From: Ruminiclostridium josui JCM 17888 | GTDB taxonomy: Bacteria > Bacillota > Clostridia > Acetivibrionales > DSM-1351 | Direction of reading: 5' to 3' | Length of the DNA: 64,000 nucleotides | Assembly (NCBI RefSeq): GCF_000526495.1 | Contig: NZ_JAGE01000001.1 | Span: forward strand, 3,294,001 to 3,358,000 | Shown here: positions 1 through 8,413 of the stretch, in pieces | Layout: each line of letters opens with the position of its first letter | Position numbering within the stretch: position 1 is the stretch's first letter | The notes under the pieces: model-generated | The model's input: the letters and a program-made list of their open reading frames with translations, nothing else | Databases searched by the model: none | Told to the model about the DNA's origin: nothing | Position numbers and translations under genes: made by a program

Positions 1-28
1 ACAATATAGATAGATAATAGTATTTTCA

Positions 29-98
29 ATTATGTATCATAATTAATATTGACACAATGACAAAAAGTGGATATAATTGTATCATAATTAATTATGAT
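29..98 (+). promoter_or_regulatory. Sigma-A promoter flanked by palindromic operators
   Basis: TTGACA at 49-54 and TATAAT at 72-77 are separated by exactly 17 bp, a consensus vegetative promoter. It is bracketed by two related dyads. A perfect 18-bp palindrome lies at 81-98 (ATCATAATTAATTATGAT), and an imperfect dyad with the same GTATCATAATTAAT core lies at 29-47. Their positions over and just after the promoter fit a repressor operator. I infer autoregulation by the HTH protein encoded at 110. Confidence 0.7.
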
Positions 99-109
99 AA
101 GGTGATGTT

Positions 110-484
110 ATGAAAAGAAAAACAATCAAAGACTATGAAGAACAAGTAAAATCTCTTGAAAGGTTAATTGAATACTTGCAAAAAGATAAACACGATTTAA
201 TAATTGAAAAGCAAAACATCCTTCTAAAGTATAATGTTGTACCAAAAGCTGAGTATGATGCTCTAGTACAACAGTTTAACGATTTACAAGCGAGATATGA
301 CTTACTTAAAAGTATACAGGCAAACAAGAAATATAACGAGCGTAATGCTGGCCGTAAAAGAAAACTCTCTGACAATGAAGTATTAGAGTTAAGAAAATCC
401 GGAAATACAGTAAGGGAAATTGCAGCTATACTAAATGTTGGGACAGCGACTGTTAATAGAATTTTAGCTAGATATCGAAATTAA
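110..484 (+). CDS. Coiled-coil plus helix-turn-helix protein (Hin/resolvase-type HTH)
   Basis: This 124-aa protein has two parts. Residues 1-75 are charged and heptad-like (a predicted coiled coil). Residues 85-124 follow an N-A-G-R-K-R-K-L-S pattern and then the helix-turn-helix segment VREIAAILNVGTATVNRIL, which is typical of the C-terminal DNA-binding domain of serine resolvases. No recombinase catalytic domain is present. The ATG is preceded by AAGGTG at 99-104. The promoter carries palindromes, so it is probably a self-regulating DNA-binding protein of a mobile element. The biological role is not known. Confidence 0.6.
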   Translation: MKRKTIKDYEEQVKSLERLIEYLQKDKHDLIIEKQNILLKYNVVPKAEYDALVQQFNDLQARYDLLKSIQANKKYNERNAGRKRKLSDNEVLELRKSGNTVREIAAILNVGTATVNRILARYRN

Positions 485-638
485 TTATAATACAACAAAA
501 TTTAAAAATAACTGGACAAAAGAGGGGATGGTGCTATCCGGCAAGATAAGTTCACCAAACCCCAGTACGTCCCACGAGGAGACAAACTAATTATATCACT
601 GTCTTATCTCCTCGTACAAGAGAGGGGTAAATAAAATT
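485..638 (+). other. Non-coding leader with strong hairpin before the tyrosine recombinase
   Basis: There is no gene here. A 9-bp perfect stem (ACGAGGAGA at 574-582 pairing with TCTCCTCGT at 607-615) brackets an AT-rich 24-nt loop, and a polypurine ribosome binding site follows at about 621-627. It could be an RNA leader controlling the recombinase or part of a recombination site. The sequence alone does not decide. Confidence 0.4.
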
Positions 639-1631
639 ATGTTAAAAGAAGATGTAATTATTCGTATCATGGGCAAGGCTGTTGAGTTTCTTGCTCATGA
701 AGATGCAGTTCAGGTTAGAAATATTTTAGAAGAAGAACTTTATAATTATGATTTGCAGCCTGCCGAAAACGCAATTGTTCCTTATGAGGGAATTCCAGAA
801 AAATTGGTTCTTTTCATCACAACTAAAAAATTAGAAGGTTTATCATCAAAGACGTTGAAGAGTTACAGCCTGCATTTGACCAGGTTTTCAAAAAATGTAC
901 AAAAAAGAATCGAAGACATAGATGTAATGGATATAAGAAGATATCTGGCACAATATTCGCAAACGGGAATAAAGAAATCAACATTGAATACAGAAATTAG
1001 TATTTTAAGAAGTTTTTTTAATTGGCTGGAAGCAGAGGATTATATTTTAAAGAGTCCTATGAGGAAGGTTAAACCTGCCAAAAAGGCAAAAAGAGTGAGA
1101 AAGGCATTATCCCAGGAAGAAATGGAAATACTCAGAATGACATGTAAAACCAAAAGGGATAAGGCTATGATGGAGTTTTTTTACAGCACCGGCTGTCGCT
1201 TGGATGAAGTTTATAAATTAAATAAACAGGACATTGACTGGAATAAGGGGACGGTCAATGTAATCGGAAAAGGGGATAAAGAACGGACGGTATTTTTAAA
1301 TGCTAGAGCAAAGGTTCATTTGTGGAGTTATTTAGAAACCAGGGCAGATAAAAACGAAGCCTTATTCGTGAGTGCTAAAAAGCCATTTAACCGTCTTGGA
1401 CATCGGGGATATCAAAAGATATTTAATGAGTTAGGGAAGATGGCAGGAATAACAAAATCAGTCCATCCACACCTATTGAGACACACTACAGCAACAACGG
1501 CCGTAAATAACGGTGCAAGTATTCAAGCCGTTCAGAAAATTCTAGGTCATACAGACCCGGCTACAACACAAATTTATGCGGATCTTAATAATGAAGAAGT
1601 ACAGCTTAATCATAAGAAATTTATAGCTTAA
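639..1631 (+). CDS. Tyrosine recombinase (XerC/XerD-like integrase)
   Basis: This 330-aa protein is a site-specific recombinase that cuts and rejoins DNA through a tyrosine. A SAM-like core-binding domain covers about residues 50-140. The catalytic domain follows, with the first Arg in TGCRLDEV (about 190), the Lys of GKGDKERTVFL (about 212-222), the HxxR box HPHLLRHT (about 278-285), the LGH box and the nucleophilic Tyr in TTQIYA (about 315). All expected catalytic residues are visible, so it looks intact. It is followed by a 14-bp stem terminator. It may be the integrase of whatever element occupies the left edge of the window; no attachment site for it was recognised. Confidence 0.9.
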   Translation: MLKEDVIIRIMGKAVEFLAHEDAVQVRNILEEELYNYDLQPAENAIVPYEGIPEKLVLFITTKKLEGLSSKTLKSYSLHLTRFSKNVQKRIEDIDVMDIRRYLAQYSQTGIKKSTLNTEISILRSFFNWLEAEDYILKSPMRKVKPAKKAKRVRKALSQEEMEILRMTCKTKRDKAMMEFFYSTGCRLDEVYKLNKQDIDWNKGTVNVIGKGDKERTVFLNARAKVHLWSYLETRADKNEALFVSAKKPFNRLGHRGYQKIFNELGKMAGITKSVHPHLLRHTTATTAVNNGASIQAVQKILGHTDPATTQIYADLNNEEVQLNHKKFIA

Positions 1632-1640
1632 GAAATGTGA

Positions 1641-1679
1641 ACACCAATAAAGAGCGTCATTTGCACTCTTTATTGGTGT
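1641..1679. terminator. Bidirectional hairpin between convergent genes
   Basis: A perfect 14-bp stem (ACACCAATAAAGAG at 1641-1654 with its complement at 1666-1679) and an 11-nt loop lie between the convergent recombinase and PD-(D/E)XK genes. The T-run after it is poor on both strands, so termination strength is uncertain. Confidence 0.6.
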
Positions 1680-1694
1680 GTAGTATTTGAATTT

Positions 1695-2774
1695 TTATTG
1701 GCCATCTTTTATATATCTTCTTGCAACATCAAGAATAGATTGTTTATAGTTTGATATATCATCAAGGTTTTCCAAAGGATATTTTAGTTGACCTTTTCCA
1801 GTATCCGGGAGAAATATATATTTTTTTATTCCATCAAGTTTAAACCTACAAATCCATTTCCAAGAATTATTGTCATATAATATTCCAAAGTAGGATTCGG
1901 TATCTTTATAGGTTATCAAATCTCTTGAAACTATTTCGCTAAGAAACTGGCGAACAATAAAGAAAGCCTCTAGTTCATCTTGAGTTGTATTTATTTTTGA
2001 TTCATGAGTATTAATTTCAGTTTCAGGATTTAATACAGCTGCAGATTCTTCTTGAATCTCGTTGCTTGATTTTAAGGCAGTTGTTATTTTATCATTCATT
2101 AATTCGTTTACAAACTGATTTAGGGATTTCTTAATAATATCTCGGAATTTTTCTATAACGTTTTGTGTTTTTATTCCGGAATATACTTCTCCCAAAACAT
2201 ATTTAATAAAGTTATCCGATGGTGTTTTGAGTTGTTGGGTCATTAACTTAATTATTTCATTAGAATACTTTAATTCAGAGGCTGTATTAAATATTGTTTC
2301 TATATCAAAATTGATTTTGTTAAACTTCTTAAGTTCTTGCACATAGCCATCTTTAATATCTAAAATATTAAATTCTAAGAAAGGCTTCATGTCCATTTTG
2401 TTTGATTCGTCCAGATCGGTATAAAATTTATATATTATACCATTAGTTAATATTCCAAATTTGGCTTCGGAAGTTCCGAAGTATCTGAATAGTTGGGAAC
2501 CATGCTTGTCTAAGTTTTCACCGCACCATTTAGCTTCAACAAGAATTGTAGGTTTCCCGTCCATTATTATAGCATAATCAACCTTCTCACCTTTCTTAAT
2601 TCCTACATCAGCTGTAAATTCAGGTAGAAACTCATGTGGGTCAAAAACATCATAGCCTAGTAATGAAAAAAACGGCATAATGATAGAAGTTTTAGTTGCT
2701 TCCTCCGTAAGAATTTTATCTTTTATATTTTCTACTCTTTTGGAGAATTGCTTTAATTCATCAATAAAATCCAT
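1695..2774 (-). CDS. PD-(D/E)XK nuclease-domain protein (type I restriction HSDR_N-like)
   Basis: The protein is 359 aa when read from the ATG at 2774, which has AGGCGGTG 6 nt upstream; a GTG three codons earlier is less likely. Residues about 20-130 match the N-terminal nuclease fold of type I restriction subunit R and related stand-alone proteins. The catalytic pattern is Asp66 (VDYAII) followed by Glu80-x-Lys82 (VEAKW). There is no helicase motor, so this is not a complete HsdR, and no methylase or specificity gene is adjacent. The C-terminal part (about residues 260-350) has a small aromatic-rich beta domain of unknown role. It may be an orphan nuclease or a defence or maintenance gene of the left-hand element. 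Confidence 0.75.
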   Translation of the reverse strand: MDFIDELKQFSKRVENIKDKILTEEATKTSIIMPFFSLLGYDVFDPHEFLPEFTADVGIKKGEKVDYAIIMDGKPTILVEAKWCGENLDKHGSQLFRYFGTSEAKFGILTNGIIYKFYTDLDESNKMDMKPFLEFNILDIKDGYVQELKKFNKINFDIETIFNTASELKYSNEIIKLMTQQLKTPSDNFIKYVLGEVYSGIKTQNVIEKFRDIIKKSLNQFVNELMNDKITTALKSSNEIQEESAAVLNPETEINTHESKINTTQDELEAFFIVRQFLSEIVSRDLITYKDTESYFGILYDNNSWKWICRFKLDGIKKYIFLPDTGKGQLKYPLENLDDISNYKQSILDVARRYIKDGQ

Positions 2775-2876
2775 AATAAACACCGCCTAATTATAATTAA
2801 ATTTCCAATAATTACATTTTATAGTTAATCTATTAATTATGCAACTAGATTTAATCATTGATAACATTATGGTACT

Positions 2877-2896
2877 AATTCTTCTGTACCTATATC
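2877..2896 (-). other. cotJC: Third piece of cotJC and left attachment site of the 35-kb ICE
   Basis: Read on the minus strand this encodes DIGTEEL, the conserved continuation of CotJC (usual family sequence LTDIGTEE followed by LAHLE). The 9-bp core ACCTATATC (2888-2896, plus strand) is repeated exactly at 37945-37953, where the preceding cotJC piece ends. Beyond 2877 the similarity to CotJC stops at once (next codons Val, Pro, stop). This is therefore the ICE left junction plus only about 11 bp of host gene before another unexplained break. Confidence 0.7.
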
Positions 2897-2929
2897 CGTA
2901 CCGAAAGGACGATTTGAATTAATGACTTG

Positions 2930-2957
2930 AAACCCTTGATATCAAGGGTTTTTATTA
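2930..2957 (+). terminator. Palindrome with T-run just inside the ICE left end
   Basis: A perfect 22-bp palindrome (AAACCCTTGAT and its complement, 2930-2951) is followed by TTTATT. It lies between the attachment core and the first ICE gene. That position suits insulation of the element from outside transcription. It could alternatively be an arm-type protein binding site. Confidence 0.45.
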
Positions 2958-2996
2958 TGTGTGAATTATATCATAAATATGAATGGAGGTAAATAA

Positions 2997-3773
2997 ATGG
3001 AAAGAACCCAAGAAAAATTATTATATGGGGCAATATCAGGTAAGCTAATTTATTATCTGAGGACTATGGGCTATGGAGCTAAATCAGTTAATACCAGCGG
3101 AAAGGAAGGGAATTGGGATACTGAAAAAATATGTGTAACCAAAGACGGCAGAGATTTGTGTGATATCAATTGTATTGAAGGTACGATTACATATCATAAT
3201 GCTTCTGAGCAGGAGGAAATCAATTTAATCCGAGACCTTATTAATGAGCTTGAGGAACAGGAATTGATTTTTAACAGAGCTGAGCCTATGAAAGTTGAAG
3301 GGCTCAAACATTATAGGGTTCTAGCTGAATACAATAACGTTATTCTTGCTGCTTGTGAAACAGAAGGTATAAATTCTTCATTGCATAAGGTTAATAGCTA
3401 TCAATATGTTACATGGGAAAGAGATAAAGGAGGCTCACAAATGGGTGTTCACTCCGGAATTTATTTTAGTGATAACTATACTGGAGCAAAAGAGAATTTT
3501 GTTATCAGATCCGGATTTATGAGAAAAAGTAAGCTGTTGAGTGAGACTGAAATGATGGCTATATATAGCGGAATTGTAAAGCTCGAAGATTTTGATATTA
3601 ACAATGATGACAGTTACAAAATATTTAGACAAATAAAAGAAAAAATACAAGACATAATTCCTGATATTGAAGCAAGGATTTACAGGAATGATCCTAGGTT
3701 TATTACTAACTTAGTTAATGAATCAGAAGCTATTGAGGAAGATATTGAGCTATATGATCAAGAAATTCGGTAA
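2997..3773 (+). CDS. ICE-associated hypothetical protein (DUF3849-like region)
   Basis: This 258-aa protein is preceded by GGAGGT and is directly followed by the methylase gene (stop TAA, then the next frame). Residues about 100-170 contain VILAACETEGINSS, then WERDKGGSQMGVHSG and YTGAKENFVIRSG. This resembles a block I recall from conjugative-element proteins that neighbour LtrC-like methylase/helicases. No catalytic motif is evident. Function unknown; context suggests a role in ICE DNA processing or antirestriction. Confidence 0.5.
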   Translation: MERTQEKLLYGAISGKLIYYLRTMGYGAKSVNTSGKEGNWDTEKICVTKDGRDLCDINCIEGTITYHNASEQEEINLIRDLINELEEQELIFNRAEPMKVEGLKHYRVLAEYNNVILAACETEGINSSLHKVNSYQYVTWERDKGGSQMGVHSGIYFSDNYTGAKENFVIRSGFMRKSKLLSETEMMAIYSGIVKLEDFDINNDDSYKIFRQIKEKIQDIIPDIEARIYRNDPRFITNLVNESEAIEEDIELYDQEIR

Positions 3774-3836
3774 GTGAAAAGTCATTTCTTATCTTACGAA
3801 ATAAAATATATTAATACAGAAAGGATTTTTAGGAAA

Positions 3837-6290
3837 ATGCTTAGTTTCAAAACAATGTTTAATGAAACTATGAAGCAGATTACGAGGAGTGACAGCGAGT
3901 GGAAAAAGTTTCTAGGTTTCTCAGGACAGTTATTCAAGTATGGTTTTTACGAAACTGTCCTTATTTACAATCAAAGACCTGATGCAACTATTGTTGCAGA
4001 TATGGATACATGGAATAAAAGAGTAGGAAGATGGATAAATCGTGGTAGCAGGGCAATTAAGGTTTATGATGCTAATAGTAAAGGTGTACGGTATTTATTT
4101 GATATATCAGATACACACGGTAACTATACAAGTAGAATTAAAAGCTACACAATAAAAACAGATGCAGCACAAAGTTTCGTTATGGAATATTTAGGTGTAG
4201 AAAAAGAAAGGGATTTTGAGGGCTTTGTAGAAAGTTTATGTACTGAGTTTTTAGACAAACATGAGTACCCGGGAGAATACTTTGATTACTTTGTACAACA
4301 AAGTGTTGTATATTCTGTGTTCAGCAGGCTTAAGTTTGATACTGAAGGAAAATTTCATTTTGAGGATATTTTGAAACAGATTGACATAGGCCAAGCAACT
4401 GAGTATGCTTCAATAATATGTGAAATAAGCAAACAGGTTTTAAGACTTTTGGAAAAGCCGGCACGAATTTATGAAAATAAGGAGATAAATAGAAATGAGA
4501 GCCAAATACATAGAAGGAATTGGATTGGTGGAGTATCCGGAGACACCGGAAGAAATGCAGGAAGCTATGAGCAAAGAAGCAAGGGAAATAAAGAAACAGG
4601 AACCGATATCCAAAACAGATTATCGGGAGGGAGCAGACGGGATATTATATCCTATGATATCACCGGACGAGAATCGGGAGTTGGACAAAATACCGGAAGG
4701 GATATTCGCAGCGGAGGCAGTGAAATACCTAGTGCAGAACTACCCCAAAAGAGTACAAGAATTGAAAATACAGGGTACGTGGTTCAGTACAATTTATCAG
4801 ATAGACAATCAGGCATTGGAAATGATGGACAAGGTTCAACAAGAACTGAAGAAGAAACACCCGATACCTCAGACGGAGGATTTTACCGAGTTGGCCAGAT
4901 ACAACAACTGGATCAGGGAAACGGCTCAGGAAATAGTAATGAAGGAAGTAGTCAGAGTTCCGAGATAAAGGATAATAAAAGTGACGAAGTTAAAGAGTCA
5001 TCAGAAAATGGTGGCTCTATTATTTTGCCTCAAAAACAGCAAACGCTTTTGGAATTTATTAAAGATGAAGAATCTGAGCGGTCTAAGAAAGATGTAGAAA
5101 GTGAAAACATAACTTTTAATATTGCTTCAAATAAAACTAGAATAAATTATACTTATAATCCTTCAGATGATATTGGTGCTGGTGGTCAAAAGACAAAATA
5201 TAAAGCCAATGTCGAAGCAATTAAGCTGCTCAAGGATATCGAAAAGGAAAACCGTCTTGCAACAAGCCAAGAACAAAGTATTCTTATTCGATACACTGGA
5301 TGGGGTGGATTATCACAGGTATTTAATGCTGAAACTAAAGGCTGGGAAAGGGAGTACCAGGAATTAAAAGAACTTCTTACTGATGAGGAATATATCAGTG
5401 CAAGAGCATCTACGCCCAATGCCCATTATACAGATTCACAAGTAATCAAAGCTATATACAAAGCCTTAAACAGGTTTGGCTTTAAAGGAGGTAACATCCT
5501 TGAACCCTCTATGGGTACTGGATTATTTTATTCTTTAATTCCTGAAGATGTTTCTAATAAGTCCAAGTTATATGGCGTAGAACTGGACAGCATATCGGGT
5601 AGAATATCAAAGCAGCTTTACCAAAAGGCTGATATAAGGATTCAGGGGTTTGAAGATGCAGACTATCCGGATAATTTCTTTGATATTGCAGTAGGAAATG
5701 TACCTTTTGGAGACTATAAGCTCCATGATAAAAGATATGACAAGCTCAACCTTAACATACACGATTACTTCTTTGCAAAGACATTGGACAAGGTTCGTCC
5801 CGGTGGAATTATAGCATATATAACCAGCAAAGGAACGCTGGATAAGGCAAACGGTTCTTTCAGAAGATACATTGCGGAACGTGCCGAACTGATAGGAGCA
5901 ATAAGGCTTCCAAACAATGCCTTCAGGCAGATAGCAAATACAGATGTAACAACAGATATCATTTTTCTTCAGAAGCGTGAGCACGCAATTATTTTAGATG
6001 AAGAACCGGCTTGGACAGGACTGGGACAGACTGATGACGGAGTACCTGTAAATCAGTATTATCTGGATAATCCTGATATGCTCCTTGGGAAAATGATTTT
6101 TGATAAAAGAATGTTTGGAAGTGACGGAAAATATACAAGCCTTGTTGCAGAGGACAATTTCAATTTAGTAGAAGTACTTGACAGAGTAGTTGAAAAACTA
6201 CATGCAAGGATAGATACAAATGATACCGGAAAAGAAAATCAGGAAGAAGAATATATCCCTGCAGAGCCGGAAGTCAAAAACTATACATAA
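3837..6290 (+). pseudogene. ICE ArdC-like/N6-adenine methylase protein, truncated (helicase half deleted)
   Basis: This is the N-terminal half of the very large ICE methylase-helicase protein. Residues about 10-130 are ArdC-like (FYETVLIYNQRPDATIVADM). Residues about 220-400 form a Gly/Ser/Arg/Gln-rich linker. The methylase domain follows, with motif I EPSMGTG (about 555) and a catalytic NPPY-like NVPFG (about 620). Intact relatives continue into a SNF2-type helicase. Here the frame stops at 6290 and the true C-terminus resumes a few bases later in another frame, so an internal deletion removed the helicase. ATG 3837 is preferred; a GTG at 3774 is possible. The linker overlaps an alternative-frame gene at 4495-4968. 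Confidence 0.8.
4495..4968 (+). CDS. tnpV: TnpV-family protein encoded wholly inside the methylase gene (+1 frame)
   Basis: This is a 157-aa open frame with its own AAGGAG at 4479-4484, 10 nt before ATG. It matches the TnpV pattern: DGILYP, an AVKYL..NYPKRVQELK segment, the IDNQALEMM block and a C-terminal NNWIRETAQEIVMKEVV. TnpV proteins are transposon- and ICE-encoded and of unknown function. The reading frame of the host gene over the same bases is low-complexity and probably disordered, while this frame looks globular. That asymmetry supports a real overprinted gene rather than a chance ORF. Confidence 0.75.
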   Translation: MRAKYIEGIGLVEYPETPEEMQEAMSKEAREIKKQEPISKTDYREGADGILYPMISPDENRELDKIPEGIFAAEAVKYLVQNYPKRVQELKIQGTWFSTIYQIDNQALEMMDKVQQELKKKHPIPQTEDFTELARYNNWIRETAQEIVMKEVVRVPR

Positions 6291-6292
6291 GT

Positions 6293-6712
6293 GTCGGAAC
6301 CTACAAAGGTTTTGATTTAAAGCTTGAATACAATGAGTTTCTGAGCGGGTTTAATCTACATATTACAGGCAAATATCAGTACACAATTGAGCTTGGTGGG
6401 AATCCCATCGGGAATATCACACGTATAGACAATGCACTGGAAGGAATGGAACCGACATTGCAAAGATGTTGTAATCAGTTGGAACAACTTAACCAGGACT
6501 TTGAAACAGCAAAGGCAGAATATGAAAAACCGTGGCGTTACGAGGAAGAATACAAGACAAAATTAGCACGTCAGGCAGAACTAAACATTGAGCTTGATTT
6601 AAACAAACAGGATGAAGTTTTGGGAGATGAGGCATCAATTGAAGACAAAGAGGTAGCAATAAATGCTTCGTATGTAGTCTCTGATGAAGAAGAGCAGGAA
6701 ATGGAGATGTAA
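6293..6712 (+). pseudogene. C-terminal remnant of the ICE helicase protein
   Basis: Translation in the frame of 6293 gives VGTYKGFDLKLEYNEF, then TIELGGNPIGNITRIDNALE and a coiled-coil tail ending at 6712. This is the characteristic C-terminus of ICE SNF2-type helicases. It follows the truncated methylase by only a few bases, out of frame. A deletion of the whole motor domain, with a frame change at about 6275-6292, explains the arrangement. An ATG at 6446 could start an 88-aa fragment, but it lacks a convincing ribosome binding site. Confidence 0.75.
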
Positions 6713-7038
6713 ATAATTTAGGAAAGGGTGAGGAAAATTTATGGATATTTGAGTATTAGGATGTCAAAATCAAAGGACTGAAAAGCGATGTTTGTCGAAC
6801 ATAAGACCTCTTTTGCAAGGATTTCTCATATCAAATGGTTACGTTACGTAGCCAAAAAAGAAATTAAAATAAGAATAAGCAATTGGCAGATATTGTAAGT
6901 CAACTTCGTATAATCTGGAGTATTTGCTAAATATCAATATACTGCCAGTTGATAGTTAAGAAATTAACTGGTAACATAACTTAGTAAATATTTACAATTT
7001 TTCATTAAAAAACTATATTTCACCTTAGGAGGACTTAT
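6713..7038. other. Non-coding stretch with a long-range dyad
   Basis: No gene was recognised. CAATTGGCAG (6880-6889) pairs with CTGCCAGTTG (6942-6951) across a 52-nt loop. The ribosome binding site TTAGGAGG for the next gene lies at the right end. Nothing else is supported. Confidence 0.3.
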
Positions 7039-7671
7039 ATGAAAAAAAATCGTTTTTTAGCAATTTTATTAGTTTTTACAGTTTTATTATCGTTTACCTC
7101 AGCTGTTTCCGCTAAATCACTTCAAAGTGATACAACCTCGCAACAAAAGTACATATTAACACAAAAAGAAATAAGCAAATTTAATCAGTATGTCTCATTA
7201 AAAAATGGTCAGTTCTCTATTGATAATATTGCAAAAAAAGAATTATCAGATAGTGAGTATGATAAATTAGAATTTAATATTAACAAAAATAATCAAATAA
7301 TTAATAAAATAAATAAAGATTCTATTATGATAGTTGACCCCAAAAAACAAGAAGCGAATGCAGAATCAAACAATACATTTGCTGCAGCAACAACTTATCA
7401 TGAAGGAGTAACAAAATGTGATATGTATTGGTGGGGTGCAAGAATATACTTATCCAAAACAGTGGTAAATAATTTAGGAAATGGTATTGGGTTTGGAATG
7501 ATATGGATACCAGAAGCAGTAGTTACCAAAATTATAGCTTCTGTAGGATTTGTATTGGCATTATGCCCAGGGGGAGTAATTATTGACTGCAACTTATGGC
7601 TTGCAGGTTGGAATTTTATATCACCAATCGATGTTCCACTTAATGCTTGCACATTTTACGGATGGCAGTAA
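7039..7671 (+). CDS. Secreted protein with Gly-rich hydrophobic C-terminal region
   Basis: This 210-aa protein has a clear signal peptide (residues 1-25, cleavage after AVSA). A Lys/Asn-rich propeptide-like segment runs to about residue 118. The C-terminal about 90 residues are aromatic and hydrophobic: YWWGARIYLSKTVVNN, then GFVLALCPGG and an NLWLAGWNF tract with three Cys. The layout recalls secreted antimicrobial-type proteins in which a hydrophobic C-terminal module is the active part. That is inference; no enzyme motif is seen. It has its own AGGAGG and a terminator. A two-helix membrane protein follows at 8015 and could be a partner. Confidence 0.55.
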   Translation: MKKNRFLAILLVFTVLLSFTSAVSAKSLQSDTTSQQKYILTQKEISKFNQYVSLKNGQFSIDNIAKKELSDSEYDKLEFNINKNNQIINKINKDSIMIVDPKKQEANAESNNTFAAATTYHEGVTKCDMYWWGARIYLSKTVVNNLGNGIGFGMIWIPEAVVTKIIASVGFVLALCPGGVIIDCNLWLAGWNFISPIDVPLNACTFYGWQ

Positions 7672-7694
7672 AACAAATATACACCGTGTATAAT

Positions 7695-7746
7695 AATTGT
7701 AAATCTTGCTTAATATTATTGAGCAGGATTTGCAATTTTTTTCTCT
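7695..7746 (+). terminator. Rho-independent terminator
   Basis: The AATTGTAAATCTTGCT stem pairs, with G-U pairs, with AGCAGGATTTGCAATT, and a run of T follows. It lies just after the secreted-protein gene. From here to 8014 only AT-rich sequence without genes is seen. Confidence 0.85.
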
Positions 7747-8014
7747 TACAATAAAAATCCTATGGATCAATTTTCTAGTGGAAAATTAAAAAATAAAATA
7801 TCATAATGGGATAACTTTGTATACTTGAAAAACAAGTATGAAATCTTCGGTTTTGTTGAGAAGGATATCTTACTTGACTATACATATATTTTTATTCTAT
7901 GATTTGAATACCTAGTATTCTTATTATAGTAGCTATTGATTTTAGTGTTCTTTTTTTAAAATTATTAAATATATTAACTAGGTATTTACTGTTAATAGAA
8001 AGGAGAAATCACTT

Positions 8015-8188
8015 ATGGAAAATAAAAAAAAGCTTCTTATTATTAGAATTATTCTATCAGTATTATTAATTATGACACTTGTTTCAAAAAGGGCACATTT
8101 AATCTCAGATAATGTATATTCAATAATAATAATTCTTATAGCAGTTGTTATAATATTTGGACCAAGCAAATTTATTAAAGAAAAATAG
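8015..8188 (+). CDS. Small two-helix membrane protein
   Basis: This 57-aa ORF has a strong GAAAGGAG at 7998-8005, about 9 nt before ATG. The product is KKKLLIIRIILSVLLIMTL, a short polar turn, then YSIIIILIAVVIIFGP and a basic tail: two transmembrane segments with positive ends. No family is recognised. It lies downstream of a secreted hydrophobic protein, which is the usual position of a small immunity protein, but that role is only a guess. Confidence 0.55.
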   Translation: MENKKKLLIIRIILSVLLIMTLVSKRAHLISDNVYSIIIILIAVVIIFGPSKFIKEK

Positions 8189-8255
8189 TATCCGTCGATG
8201 AGAAATCACCGTAAGGAGTACGGTTTTCTATAGAAATTAAATCAATACATAAAGA

Positions 8256-8283
8256 AACAGGCTTATTGCCTGTTATTTTTTTA
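8256..8283 (+). terminator. Rho-independent terminator
   Basis: The AACAGGC/GCCTGTT stem (8256-8262 and 8268-8274) has a 5-nt loop and an A followed by eight T. It terminates the small membrane-protein transcript and lies 40 bp before the parA remnant. Confidence 0.85.
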
Positions 8284-8323
8284 TAAAAAATTATTCCAGA
8301 ATAATGAGAGGAGAAAAACAAAA

Positions 8324-8413
8324 ATGGGAAAAGTAATTGCAATTGCAAATCAAAAAGGCGGTGTAGGTAAAACCACAACCGCTGTAAACATTTGTAACAG
8401 CAATAGACAATAA
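8324..8413 (+). pseudogene. ParA/Soj N-terminal fragment
   Basis: It begins [20 protein letters not shown], the deviant Walker A of ParA-type partition ATPases, behind GAGAGGAG. After about 23 codons the similarity ends and the frame stops at 8413. ParA proteins are normally about 250 aa, so more than 90 percent is missing. The break coincides with the start of the ankyrin-like fragment, so one deletion fused parA to the interior of that gene. Confidence 0.85.

Noticed and set aside
1-2876. Calling a complete third mobile element at the left edge
   Set aside because: Only one possible junction (about 2877) is visible and the left limit is outside the window, so the extent cannot be supported.
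2860-2935. Plus-strand reading HYGTNSSVPISVPKGRFELMT as the tail of an integrase
   Set aside because: The minus strand of the same bases encodes DIGTEEL of CotJC with a 9-bp core shared with 37945-37953, which is a better and testable explanation.
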